A stretch of DNA of 27,588 nt. It comes from JASJHI01 sp965371355. GTDB taxonomy: Bacteria > Actinomycetota > Acidimicrobiia > Acidimicrobiales > Ilumatobacteraceae. Both the position numbers and the translations under genes were made by a program. The notes under the pieces were generated by a model that did no database searches, had not been told where the DNA came from, and saw only the letters and a list, made by a program, of their open reading frames with translations. Of this stretch, positions 14,369 to 23,108 are shown in pieces (the first letter of the stretch is position 1; every line of letters begins with the position of its first letter). The stretch spans positions 1 through 27,588 of the forward strand of contig CBDUYD010000020.1 in NCBI GenBank assembly GCA_965371355.1. Reading direction: 5' to 3'.

Positions 14369-17300
14369 CGCGGCGACCGCGTCGACGTCGTCGTTCGGCC
14401 GCGAGATCCTCGCCAGGGTCAGCCCGCGGACGGTTCGTGTCGCCGGGTTCGGTTCGCGCCGACTCGTCGGTGTGGTCGGCCGTGCGAGCGTCGGGTTCAG
14501 CCGTGCGATAGCGCGATCACAGATGACGCGACCGGCGGTTGCGTTCGGCGATCTCAACTCGCCCACGCTCCGACCGCCGACCGCGTGGCGGCACCCCTTC
14601 GAAGCACCCACCGGGCGTTGGGCGCAGCGCATGTACGACAAGCCGGTGCCGGCTGCGAGCGGTCGTGCACCCACAGCCGACAGGTCGGAACCGCCACCGC
14701 AGCCTTCGTGGACCGATCGCATGCTGGGCGGTCGAATCGATCCCTCGCCCATCGCTCGCGATCGTGGGCCGGCGCCGGTCGCAGCGTCGGCCGATTTCGA
14801 GCCGTCGGGCGATCGCAAGCTCGACGGGCTACGACGGATGTTGGCCGGCGGCATCACGCCGCGCGACATGGCGGCTGCCTCCGCGCGGGATGCGGGCACG
14901 CCGGACGAGCAGCCCGCCGATCGCGCTGCGGAAACCGATCTCGATGCCGTCGTCGAATCGGTCGGCGACCTTCGTGAAGACTTCGGCGACGACTCGGTAC
15001 GCGGTGACACACGGGCCGGGCACGCGACCGGTCCGGGCCGGCTCGCCGAGCGGATGCGTCCGCAGCCCGCCACCATTGAGACCCCGGCGCCCACACACGC
15101 GCAGCCGGGGTCGTCGCCCGCCGCGCCGTCCACCGCATCATCGACCGGCCGTTCGCCCGCCCCCGCGCGCACCTCGCCCCCGTCGACTCCAGGTTCGTCG
15201 GCGATGCCGACCCGGCGCGCCGACGCCCTACCCGGTTCTCCGTCGCCGCGGTCTGCGCGCGCTCCGAGCGCCCGGCGACAACCGGATCGCCTCGATGCGC
15301 TCCGGTCGTTCCTGCGCGAACAAGGTGACGAAAAGGGTGAGATTGCAACCGATGGTGACAGCGGCGCAACAGGGGGCACCAGGTCGGGGACGATCACCCC
15401 CGGCGCCGCTGGCGAGCGCCTCCCCTGGTGGCGTCGAGAGGCAGCATCGTCCGATCTCTCTTCGGGTCCGCAATCGCCACTCCACGAACGCTCCCCGATC
15501 AGACGCTCGACCGACGCGACGTCGCCATCGCTCGGTTCGGAACCGGTCGACCCACCGGATCGTCCCGGCGGGTCCCGAGAGACGACGCGACGCCCCGCTG
15601 CCGCTCCGGAGAATCCGACTGCGAGCAGCCAGGCACAGACAGCAGCCGACGACCGCTCGACGGGTCTCGGGATGCGCGAAGACGCCGATCCGGTAGGAGG
15701 TGTCGCCGAGGCTGCGTCCCTGCGTCTCCAGCGGATGACCGGCGCGGGCACATTGCGGCCGAGCGCACAGTCCGTCCTCGACCGCACCGCGGAGCCATCT
15801 GGTTCGCAGCCATCCGGTTCGGAGCCATCCGGTTCGCAGCCATCCGGTTCGCAGCCATCCGGTTCAAGCGCGTTGGCTCCACCTGACGGTGCGCTGTCGA
15901 TAGGGCGCGGAGCCACCGCGGACATCGGTCGCGCTCCCATCGTGGCGACCGGCGTTGCGCAGGAAGATGCGATTGCGGGGCTCGAGGCTCGCACGATGAC
16001 GCGGCCCCAGCTGCCGGGAGCCGTGCCACCCGGCGGCGCCGTGCGCCGCACCTCACTCCCTCGGGCGATGTCGTCGATTCACCGTCCGGTCCCCGAGTTC
16101 GGCCCGTTCGCAAGTCCCGAGATCACGAGGGGTCACCCGCCGGGGGCGGGCTCGGTCGCGTCTGTGTCGTCTCCGTCGTCCGCGCCGGTGGGGCCGAGGG
16201 TTTCCGCCAGGTACCGGCCGGACATGGTTTCGGTCATGTCGGCTCCGTCCCCGGTGCAGGCGATCACCACGAGTGACCGGGCGAGCCGGATCCCGTCCGG
16301 GGTGCGAACGATCGCCGCCGGTCACCGCCCGGACCCGGCCCCATTTCGGCCGCCCGCCGCTCTCGACCGCGGATCCGCCGTGCCCACGGCGGGCGACACG
16401 GCGACCGACGTCCCGCTGTCGATCACCACTCCGATCATCCGCGCTGCTCCCGGATCGATACGCGAACGCATGATCCGGCGGTCGGTCGTGCCGCCCGGCC
16501 CCGGAGCACTACTCGTCGCCATCGACGCCGGACGCCCCGAGTCGATCGCGACGACAGAGAGAACCGACGTGTCCACGAACGGCGGCATGCCGTCGTCCGA
16601 TCGTACGCGGCAGGGTGGCGCGGGTTCACCGGCCGAGCGGACGGCTCGATCCCGGTCGACGGACACCGCACTGGCCCGCCTCGGTCGCCGCGCCGCCGAC
16701 CGTGCGGCAGGATTGCTGCGACGTGAATCCGCTCGGAGACCGCCTGCGGCGCAGGCCCGCGACGCGGAGTGGCGCGCCGATCGCGCCGAATCAACGAAGT
16801 CCGATACCGAGCCCGGCACCACCGTCGTCGGTGAAGGTCGATCGATCGGCCCACCGAGTGCGCCTGCGGTCGGAGCGCCATCGTCCGGCGAGGCGTTGGC
16901 CGATCGCTTCATGAGCGCACTCGCCGACAACGTGCAACGGCGGCCGGCACCGCTTCCGACCCCGTACCGCCCGATGGCCGAGGCGATCACGCCGGGCCGC
17001 CGGGTGATGCTGTCGACCGATGACGCCTCCCGTCGGGCCCTCCGCTCCGTCGGCAAGGTGGCCGCCACGACCGGCGATGTGATCCACCTCGACCGTCCCG
17101 CGCGGCCGAGCGTGCACGTAAACGAGGTGATCGCCCACGAACTCACCCACGTCGCCCATCCATCGCCCGAGCCCCGTTTCTTCGACGACATCGACGACAG
17201 CCCCGAGGAGCGCCGCGCCGACGAGGTCGGCCGCCTGATGGCGCGCTCCCCGCTGGCACCGTCCTCAACGCTCGCCCCGGCGGGCGGTTCGGCCACCGGA

Positions 17301-17672
17301 GTGATTCGTCGGAGGGCGGCCGCACCGTCGGCCTCGTCATCCCCATCGTCCCCGGCAGCGACCCCGGGCTCGGTCGACGCGGCGTCTCTCGCCGACTCGA
17401 TAGGCGGGCGATCAGCGCCGTCTTCGAACGCGGAGACGATCCGTCGAAGGTCCGCCGCTGCTGGAGCGGCGCTGGCACCCGCGGTCGGCGCCGCAACCCC
17501 CGACACTGCGGTGGCGTCGCCTTCGATGCCGGAGGGCACGGCCGCCGGCGACAGGGACGAGTGGTTCGACCGGCAGCTCGAACTGAGGCTCGATCGCATC
17601 GTGCAACTCCTCGAGGAACGTATGGTGATCGACCTCGAGCGTCGAGGCGGGCGCTACCTGGGAGGGATGTGA
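14358..17672 (+). CDS. Large disordered DUF4157 (eCIS core domain) protein
   Basis: The 1104-residue protein has a mostly disordered N-terminal 860 residues rich in Pro, Ser, Arg, Asp and Thr. It includes a tandem repeat of P-S-G-S-Q/E units at about 479-503. A DUF4157-like domain follows at about 890-965, including RRVMLSTDD, GDVIHLDRPARPSVHVNEVI and a zinc-peptidase-like HELTHVAH motif starting at residue 927. EERRADEV follows and could supply a third ligand. The last about 35 residues (FDRQLELRLDRIVQLLEERM plus a basic end) form a charged helix typical of this eCIS position. DUF4157 is known to be enriched in proteins and toxins linked to eCIS. It starts at a GTG inside the preceding gene, with the operon continuing without a gap. 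It may be a structural or packaging protein, or a cargo; no toxin domain is seen. Confidence 0.85.
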   Translation: MTTDAATASTSSFGREILARVSPRTVRVAGFGSRRLVGVVGRASVGFSRAIARSQMTRPAVAFGDLNSPTLRPPTAWRHPFEAPTGRWAQRMYDKPVPAASGRAPTADRSEPPPQPSWTDRMLGGRIDPSPIARDRGPAPVAASADFEPSGDRKLDGLRRMLAGGITPRDMAAASARDAGTPDEQPADRAAETDLDAVVESVGDLREDFGDDSVRGDTRAGHATGPGRLAERMRPQPATIETPAPTHAQPGSSPAAPSTASSTGRSPAPARTSPPSTPGSSAMPTRRADALPGSPSPRSARAPSARRQPDRLDALRSFLREQGDEKGEIATDGDSGATGGTRSGTITPGAAGERLPWWRREAASSDLSSGPQSPLHERSPIRRSTDATSPSLGSEPVDPPDRPGGSRETTRRPAAAPENPTASSQAQTAADDRSTGLGMREDADPVGGVAEAASLRLQRMTGAGTLRPSAQSVLDRTAEPSGSQPSGSEPSGSQPSGSQPSGSSALAPPDGALSIGRGATADIGRAPIVATGVAQEDAIAGLEARTMTRPQLPGAVPPGGAVRRTSLPRAMSSIHRPVPEFGPFASPEITRGHPPGAGSVASVSSPSSAPVGPRVSARYRPDMVSVMSAPSPVQAITTSDRASRIPSGVRTIAAGHRPDPAPFRPPAALDRGSAVPTAGDTATDVPLSITTPIIRAAPGSIRERMIRRSVVPPGPGALLVAIDAGRPESIATTERTDVSTNGGMPSSDRTRQGGAGSPAERTARSRSTDTALARLGRRAADRAAGLLRRESARRPPAAQARDAEWRADRAESTKSDTEPGTTVVGEGRSIGPPSAPAVGAPSSGEALADRFMSALADNVQRRPAPLPTPYRPMAEAITPGRRVMLSTDDASRRALRSVGKVAATTGDVIHLDRPARPSVHVNEVIAHELTHVAHPSPEPRFFDDIDDSPEERRADEVGRLMARSPLAPSSTLAPAGGSATGVIRRRAAAPSASSSPSSPAATPGSVDAASLADSIGGRSAPSSNAETIRRRSAAAGAALAPAVGAATPDTAVASPSMPEGTAAGDRDEWFDRQLELRLDRIVQLLEERMVIDLERRGGRYLGGM
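15791..15866 (+). repeat. Tandem 15-bp repeat inside the DUF4157 gene
   Basis: The unit GGTTCGCAGCCATCC occurs four times in a row from 15801 to 15860, with one C-to-G change in the second unit and partial copies on both ends. It encodes GSQPS repeats. The near-identical codons point to recent slippage expansion in a disordered part of the protein. Confidence 0.9.
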
Positions 17673-18334
17673 TGCCGACACAGCTGCAGAAGGCGTACCT
17701 CGAGACCGAGTCGGGTGGCCAGATCGAGTGCATGTTCAATCCGACCACGTTCGCGTTCTCGACGCAGAACCGTTGGGAGTCCGACCGGGTGCCCGGAAAG
17801 GACACGCCGACGCTGCGCTTCGTCGGCGGCGAGAGCGGATCGTTCAGCTTGAGCCTGGTGTTCGACACGACCTCGACGGGCACGGCCGTCTCGACGCACA
17901 CCAACCGGCTGCTCGCATTGATGGAGATCGACACCGCACTGGCCGGCTACGACGCGGCTGCCAACAACGGTCGGCCACCGTGGGTGAAATTCCACTGGGG
18001 CACTCACCTGCACTCGTTCAAAGCCGTGATCACCTCGGCGAACGTCACGTTCACCTACTTCTCCCACGAGGGGATGCCGCTCAGGGCGAACGTCGAGTTG
18101 TCGCTCGAGCAGTACGAGCCCGATGCAAACTGGGGTCCCCAGAACCCGACGTCGGGAACCCCGACTCCCGAGCGCACCCATCTCGTCCAGGTCGGCGACA
18201 CCCTCGATCGCATCGCCGGCCGCTACTTCGGAGACTCCACGAAGTGGCGCGATATCGCCGTTCTCAACGGCATCGCCGATCCGCTCGATCTGAAGCCCGG
18301 TCGCCTGCTGTCGATCCCCGAGCGGAGGACGTGA
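17672..18334 (+). CDS. LysM-containing baseplate protein (Afp7/gp53-type)
   Basis: The 220-residue protein has an N-terminal domain (PTQLQKAYLETESGGQIECM, then FNPTTFAFSTQNRWESDRVP and LSLVFDTTSTG) as in eCIS Afp7-type proteins. A LysM domain occupies about residues 170-218 (HLVQVGDTLDRIAGRYFGDS, then WRDIAVLNGIADPLDLKPGR). In contractile particles this protein joins the tube end to the spike hub. LysM folds bind glycan chains in other contexts, but here it is usually structural. The ATG shares a base with the stop of the DUF4157 gene and has a strong GGGAGGGA ribosome-binding site. An in-frame upstream extension to 17561 was rejected because it overlaps that gene. The next gene follows after 1 nt. 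Confidence 0.92.
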   Translation: MPTQLQKAYLETESGGQIECMFNPTTFAFSTQNRWESDRVPGKDTPTLRFVGGESGSFSLSLVFDTTSTGTAVSTHTNRLLALMEIDTALAGYDAAANNGRPPWVKFHWGTHLHSFKAVITSANVTFTYFSHEGMPLRANVELSLEQYEPDANWGPQNPTSGTPTPERTHLVQVGDTLDRIAGRYFGDSTKWRDIAVLNGIADPLDLKPGRLLSIPERRT

Positions 18335-18335
18335 C

Positions 18336-20084
18336 GTGCCCGAGTGGGTAGAGGTACCGGTCATCGATGTCGGCGGGTCACCACTCTCGGCGCTCTGGGC
18401 GGACACCCTCGTGGGGCTGCGCATCGAACGAACCGCCGGAACCGCGGCACACGCGTCGCTCAAGTTCGGCTACGCCCAGTTCGACGACCGGGTGCACGCC
18501 GACCTCGCGATGGGCACCGAACTCGAGATCTCGGTCCTCGAGGGCACTGCGCCATTGTTCAAGGGGACGATCCTGAGCCGTTCGGCCGAAGTGAGCAGCG
18601 GGGGGCGACTCGGGTACTCCTTCGAGGCGTTCGATGCCTCGTACAAGCTCGGTCAGACGTCGATCCACCGCTCGTACAACGACACGACGATCGCATCGGT
18701 CGTGTCGGACATCGTCTCCGAGCACGGCCTCACCGGCGACGTCTCGGTCGGTGACACCGCGACCTATCCGATCGTGCACGTCGCGGGGACGGTCCGCCAG
18801 GTACTCGACCGTCTCGCCCGCGATTACGGGTGCGAGTGGTATGTGGATGACACGACCCTCGTGTTCAACAAACGCGTCGCGGGCAGCACCGGAACCGAGT
18901 TGACATTCGGCGAGAATCTGATCTCCGTACGGGCGCGCGAGAGCACCGCCGACACGAACCAGTCGGTCCGGGTGCTCGGCTGGGATCCAGCGGTCAAGGA
19001 ACCGGTCACCGCGACGAAGACTCGCGATTCGAGCTCGCCGGCGACCTATCTGGCGGCGTCGCCGGTCGTGCTGCGCAGCGCGACCCAGGCGACGGCGATG
19101 GCCGACGGGCTGGCCAGCCGGCTCGATTCGGTCCGGACCTCGATCCGGGGCGAGGTGCGCGTGATGCCCGAACTCGTTCCGGGGTCGTTCATCAAGATCG
19201 CCAACATCCCCGAGTGGGACGCGACAGCCCTGCACGAGATCACATCCGTCGTGCACGAGTTCGGCAGCGGACGCGGGTTCTTCACGCGCTTCACGGTCGG
19301 CGCACTCGAGCCGGGCGGGCTCGTCGACCTGACGGGAGGATCGAGTGCTGATGCGCTAGGGCGTGTGACGACCGGGATCACGATCGGCATCGTCACCGAC
19401 AACGCCGATCCCGACGGATTCAGCCGCGTCAAGGTGTCGTTCCCCTACCTCGACGACACGGTCTCGGGATGGGCCCGGCTCGTGCTGCCCGGTGCAGGCA
19501 GCGAGCGTGGGCTGCACGTGATCCCCGAGGTAGGGGACGAGGTCGTGGTCTCGTTCGAGCACGGCGATCTCCGGTATCCCTACGTGCTCGGTGGGCTGTG
19601 GAACGGGGTCGACGCCGCTCCGAAGAAGAACACCGAAGCCGGAGTCGTCGACGGCGGCGCGGTGATGACCCGCTCGTTCACGTCCCGGCTCGGCCATGAG
19701 GTCGTCTTCTCCGATGGCACCGAGCCGGCGACCTCATTCGTCAGCGTGACACTCGACGACACGACGACGAAGCTGTTCCTCGGACGCGAGAAGATCGAGT
19801 TGCTGACGCCCGATGCGCTGCCGCTGAAGCTCGCCACCCAGGATGCGTCGATCGAGTTCAGCGACGACGGCGAGGTCACGATCAAGGGCAAGAAGGTCAC
19901 GATCGAGGCGACCGAGACAGACGTCGCGCTCAAGGCGAGCGGGGGCAATGGCAACGTCACCGTCGACGGCCAGAACATCACGCTGAAGAGCGCGAAGAAC
20001 CTGGCCGCCTCCGGAACGGCGGGCGTCAAGATCGAGTCTCCGGCGACGACGGAGATCAAGGGCATGACCGTGAAGGTCAACTGA
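18336..20084 (+). CDS. VgrG/gpD-like spike and hub protein (Afp8-type)
   Basis: The 582-residue protein combines a phage late control D (gp27-like) hub at about residues 1-340 with a gp5-like OB-fold domain at about 350-440 (GIVTDNADPDGFSRVKVSFP, then WARLVLPGAGSERGLHVIPE and GDEVVVSFEHGDLRYPYVLG). A C-terminal repeat-rich beta-helix needle follows (VTIKGKKVTIEATETDVALK, then NVTVDGQNITLKSAKNLAAS). Trimers form the hub and central spike carrying the DUF4280 tip. No extra C-terminal effector domain follows the needle. GTG is the start with GGAGGA just upstream, and the stop overlaps the gp25 gene by 1 nt. Confidence 0.94.
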   Translation: MPEWVEVPVIDVGGSPLSALWADTLVGLRIERTAGTAAHASLKFGYAQFDDRVHADLAMGTELEISVLEGTAPLFKGTILSRSAEVSSGGRLGYSFEAFDASYKLGQTSIHRSYNDTTIASVVSDIVSEHGLTGDVSVGDTATYPIVHVAGTVRQVLDRLARDYGCEWYVDDTTLVFNKRVAGSTGTELTFGENLISVRARESTADTNQSVRVLGWDPAVKEPVTATKTRDSSSPATYLAASPVVLRSATQATAMADGLASRLDSVRTSIRGEVRVMPELVPGSFIKIANIPEWDATALHEITSVVHEFGSGRGFFTRFTVGALEPGGLVDLTGGSSADALGRVTTGITIGIVTDNADPDGFSRVKVSFPYLDDTVSGWARLVLPGAGSERGLHVIPEVGDEVVVSFEHGDLRYPYVLGGLWNGVDAAPKKNTEAGVVDGGAVMTRSFTSRLGHEVVFSDGTEPATSFVSVTLDDTTTKLFLGREKIELLTPDALPLKLATQDASIEFSDDGEVTIKGKKVTIEATETDVALKASGGNGNVTVDGQNITLKSAKNLAASGTAGVKIESPATTEIKGMTVKVN

Positions 20085-20494
20085 TGTCGGATCCGGCCGA
20101 CTTCATCGGACGCGGGATCTCGTTCCCGCTGCGCGTCGACCAGTCGGGTTCGATCGCGATGAGCGCGGGCGCCGAGGACCTCTTCTCGTCGATTCAGATG
20201 ATCCTCTCGACAGCGCCCGGTGAGAGGTTGATGCGCCCGGCGTTCGGGTGCCGCATCTGGGAGCTTCTCTTCGAGCCGATCAACGCGAACACGCTGGGCC
20301 TGATGGGTGAGGCGGTGCGCGAGGCGATCGGGCGGTGGGAGCCCCGCGTCGCCCTCGACGACGTGCGCGTCGTGCCGTCCCCCGGCGCCTTCGGTGAGGT
20401 GTTGATCGAACTCGACTACACGATCCGCGCCACGAACGACCGGCGTAATCTGGTCTACCCGTTCTATGTGATCCCCCGAGAGGACGACGAATGA
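20084..20494 (+). CDS. gp25-like baseplate wedge protein (Afp9-type)
   Basis: The 136-residue protein is a compact gp25/W-like wedge subunit. FPLRVDQSGSIAMSAGAEDL and SSIQMILSTAPGERLMRPAF match the family's signature, followed by CRIWELLFEPINANTLGLMG and a terminal beta strand ending NLVYPFYVIPRE. Gp25 has lysozyme-like ancestry in name only; in particles it starts sheath polymerisation by offering a handshake strand to the sheath N-terminus. It overlaps the VgrG-like gene stop by 1 nt and the baseplate J gene start by 4 nt (ATGA), so translation is coupled. The length is normal for the family. Confidence 0.94.
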   Translation: MSDPADFIGRGISFPLRVDQSGSIAMSAGAEDLFSSIQMILSTAPGERLMRPAFGCRIWELLFEPINANTLGLMGEAVREAIGRWEPRVALDDVRVVPSPGAFGEVLIELDYTIRATNDRRNLVYPFYVIPREDDE

Positions 20495-22479
20495 GCCTGC
20501 CGGTTACCAACCTCGACGATCGAAGTTTCCAGCAGCTCGTCGACGAGGCCAAGAGGAAGATCCCCGAGCTCTGCCCCGAGTGGACCAATCACAACCTGTC
20601 CGATCCGGGTGTCGCACTGATCGAGCTGTTCGCGTGGATGACCGAGACCACTCTGTTCCGACTCAATCAGGTGCCCGACGTGTTCTACACACGGATGCTC
20701 AACCTGTTGGGCTTCGATCAGTTCCCTGCGGCGGCGGCACAGGCCGAGCTGATGTTCTGGCTCACCGGCGGGCAGCAGTCGGTGACGATCCCCGCCGGTG
20801 TGCAGGTCTCCACCTCGGGTTCGGTGGGCGAGCCACAGGTGTTCACCACGCTAGAGACGACCACGATCACGCAGCCCACGCTGAAGGCCGCGCTCACGTC
20901 CGAGGACGCTCGCTACACCGACGTGTGGGAAGACCTGTCGCACGGTCTCGCCGACGTGAAGTGCTTCCCGCGCCAGCCGCTCAATCCGGGTGACTGCTTC
21001 TATCTCGGGTTCGAGAACTCGCTGGCCGGGATGGCGCTGCGCCTCACCGTCGAGGCATCGGTCGAGGGGATCGGCGTCGTGCCTGAGAATCCGCCGCTCG
21101 AGTGGCAGGTCTGGCAGGGCAAGGCGTGGATCCCCGCCCGTGTACCCGCCCTGCTCGGGCCAGACGAGATCGCCGACACCACCGGTGGCCTGAACCGCAA
21201 CGGCACGATTCTCCTCATCATCCCGGGTGAGCACGAACCGCTCACGCTCGGCGCGACCCGGGCGCACTGGCTTCGCGCCAAGCTGCTCCCCTCGGGCCCG
21301 GACCGACCCTCGTACCGGGCATCGCCGCAGCTGAGACGCATCAGCGCGAGTGCGCTGGGAGGAGCGGTACCAGCCGAGCACAGCGAACCGGTCGGCGCTG
21401 AGATGCTGGGTACGAGCAGCGGCAAGCCCGATCAGGTATTCCACTGTGCGCGCAAGCCCGTGCTGCCCCGCACACCCGATGGTGAGGCACTCGAGGTCGA
21501 GGACGAGACCGGTCTCACCACCTGGGAGGAGGTCGACGATTTCGTCGACTCCCACCAGGGGAGCCGGCACTTCACGTGGGATTCGTTCACCGGCGAGGTG
21601 CGGTTCGGTCCGCTGATCCGTTACTCGGACGGCACTATGCGCCAACACGGAGCCGTCCCGCGTGAGGGCGCCAGGATCCGATTGACGGGCTACCGCACCG
21701 GCGGCGGCGCGGCCGGCAACGTCGGAGCGGGGAGCCTCGTCTCGCTGCGCTCGTCGATCCCGTTCGTCAGCGGCGTCCAGAACCTCGAGTCGGCCACCGG
21801 CGGTGTCGATGCCGAGTCGGTCGACAACGCCAAGCTGCGCGGCCCGCAGTCGATGCGATCGGGCGGCCGCGCGGTCACCGTGTCCGACTTCGAGCGGCTC
21901 GCGAAGGAGGCCGACTCGCGGATCGCCAGGGTGCGATGTCTGCCGCCGGTCACCCCGGGTGATCCGGTCCGGCTGCTGATCGTGCCGGCGATCGAGCAGC
22001 CGACCCACGAACTGTCGCTCGACGACTTCGCGCTACCCGACGACATGATCGATCGGATCGACGACTATCTCGACGATCGCCGCATCCTCGGGAGCACCAT
22101 CGAGGTGTCGACGCCGTTCTACCAGGGGGTCACGATCGCCGCCCGCCTCGACGCCCGGCCCGGTGCGCCCGCGTCGCTCGTACGCGATCGCGCGATGCAG
22201 GCGCTGTACGACTTCGTCAATCCATTGAGCGGCGGTCAGGACGGTGGCGGTTGGGCGTTCAACACCGATCTCAATTCGGCCCTCGTCTACCAGTTGCTCG
22301 ACGCGGTCGAGGGTGTCGACACCGTCGACGAGGTGCTCTTCTTCGAGTACGACCTGCGCAACCATGTGCGCAAGGGGTTCGGCAAGGAGTTGGTCAAACT
22401 CGCGCCGAAATCGCTCTTCCTGTCGATGAACCATCAGGTCGTCGTGCGGGCACGCCGCCAGCAGGGGGTGGCCCGATGA
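20491..22479 (+). CDS. Baseplate J-like wedge protein (Afp11-type)
   Basis: The 662-residue protein belongs to the eCIS baseplate J class, which forms the wedge arms around the hub. The opening DRSFQQLVDEAKRKIPELCP and EWTNHNLSDPGVALIELFAW are highly characteristic, as are TETTLFRLNQVPDVFYTRML and the later SVDNAKLRGPQSMRSGGRAV with VSDFERLAKEADSRIARVRC (about 445-485). The middle of the protein (about 150-400) is an expanded region that may contact the sheath or fibres. The ending FLSMNHQVVVRARRQ gives the final strand. An ATGA overlap joins it to the gp25 gene, and another joins it to the tail protein I gene. A GAGAGGACG ribosome-binding site is seen. Confidence 0.94.
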   Translation: MSLPVTNLDDRSFQQLVDEAKRKIPELCPEWTNHNLSDPGVALIELFAWMTETTLFRLNQVPDVFYTRMLNLLGFDQFPAAAAQAELMFWLTGGQQSVTIPAGVQVSTSGSVGEPQVFTTLETTTITQPTLKAALTSEDARYTDVWEDLSHGLADVKCFPRQPLNPGDCFYLGFENSLAGMALRLTVEASVEGIGVVPENPPLEWQVWQGKAWIPARVPALLGPDEIADTTGGLNRNGTILLIIPGEHEPLTLGATRAHWLRAKLLPSGPDRPSYRASPQLRRISASALGGAVPAEHSEPVGAEMLGTSSGKPDQVFHCARKPVLPRTPDGEALEVEDETGLTTWEEVDDFVDSHQGSRHFTWDSFTGEVRFGPLIRYSDGTMRQHGAVPREGARIRLTGYRTGGGAAGNVGAGSLVSLRSSIPFVSGVQNLESATGGVDAESVDNAKLRGPQSMRSGGRAVTVSDFERLAKEADSRIARVRCLPPVTPGDPVRLLIVPAIEQPTHELSLDDFALPDDMIDRIDDYLDDRRILGSTIEVSTPFYQGVTIAARLDARPGAPASLVRDRAMQALYDFVNPLSGGQDGGGWAFNTDLNSALVYQLLDAVEGVDTVDEVLFFEYDLRNHVRKGFGKELVKLAPKSLFLSMNHQVVVRARRQQGVAR

Positions 22480-23108
22480 GGCGCGACGACTGGTTGATCC
22501 ATCAGCTGCCGGTGGGGATGGTCGAGAACGACGACGGCGAGGACAATGTCGTCGAGGACAACTTCCTGGTCCGCTTCCTCACGATCTTCCAGCAGATGGG
22601 CGACACCGTCGTGCAGCAGGTCGACTCGCTGCACCATGTGTTCGACCCGACGGTCGCGCCCCCCGAGATGGTGCGGGCGATGGCTGAATGGCTCGGGGTC
22701 GACTGGGTCGACTCGTCGATGGACAGCCGGCGCCAGCGCGAGATCGTCCTGCGCTATTCAGAATTGATCGGCTGGCGGGGAACCCGGCGTGGCCTCCGGG
22801 CACTCCTCGAACTCCTCGGTGGCGGCGAGGTCACGGTCGAGGATTCCGGTGGGATCTTCCAGAGGGGAGAGTCGCCGAAGCGGCCGGCGCACGTGCACCT
22901 CACGATGGCATCGCCCGGCAACTACACGGTCGGCGACCTGATCCGGATCATCCGCGCCGAACTGCCCGCTTCGGTCTCCTTCGATCTCGAGATCGCCGGG
23001 CGGCTCGTCTGGCCACCCCCACCCGGTGCAGCGATCCCCGACGTCGAGCCGGTCGCGCCCCGGCCGGTGGCGGTACCGCACCTCTCCGAGGAGCCGGCCA
23101 ATGTCTGA
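22476..23108 (+). CDS. Tail protein I-like baseplate protein (Afp12-type)
   Basis: The 210-residue protein fits the phage tail protein I / Afp12 class. LVRFLTIFQQMGDTVVQQVD, then HHVFDPTVAPPEMVRAMAEW and LGVDWVDSSMDSRRQREIVL, are typical, as is the RYSELIGWRGTRRGLRALLE block. It pairs with baseplate J in the wedge. The C-terminal about 30 residues are Pro-rich (LVWPPPPGAAIPDVEPVAPR), probably a flexible tail that could dock a fibre or another partner. The start lies in an ATGA overlap with baseplate J, and the last 8 nt overlap the zinc-ribbon gene. Confidence 0.92.
   Translation: MRRDDWLIHQLPVGMVENDDGEDNVVEDNFLVRFLTIFQQMGDTVVQQVDSLHHVFDPTVAPPEMVRAMAEWLGVDWVDSSMDSRRQREIVLRYSELIGWRGTRRGLRALLELLGGGEVTVEDSGGIFQRGESPKRPAHVHLTMASPGNYTVGDLIRIIRAELPASVSFDLEIAGRLVWPPPPGAAIPDVEPVAPRPVAVPHLSEEPANV

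Noticed and set aside
13778..16051. 757-codon open frame on the minus strand opposite the DUF4157 gene
   Set aside because: It is a GC-rich shadow frame with low-complexity Arg/Ser/Pro composition and no recognisable domain; the plus strand carries overlapping, well-supported operon genes.
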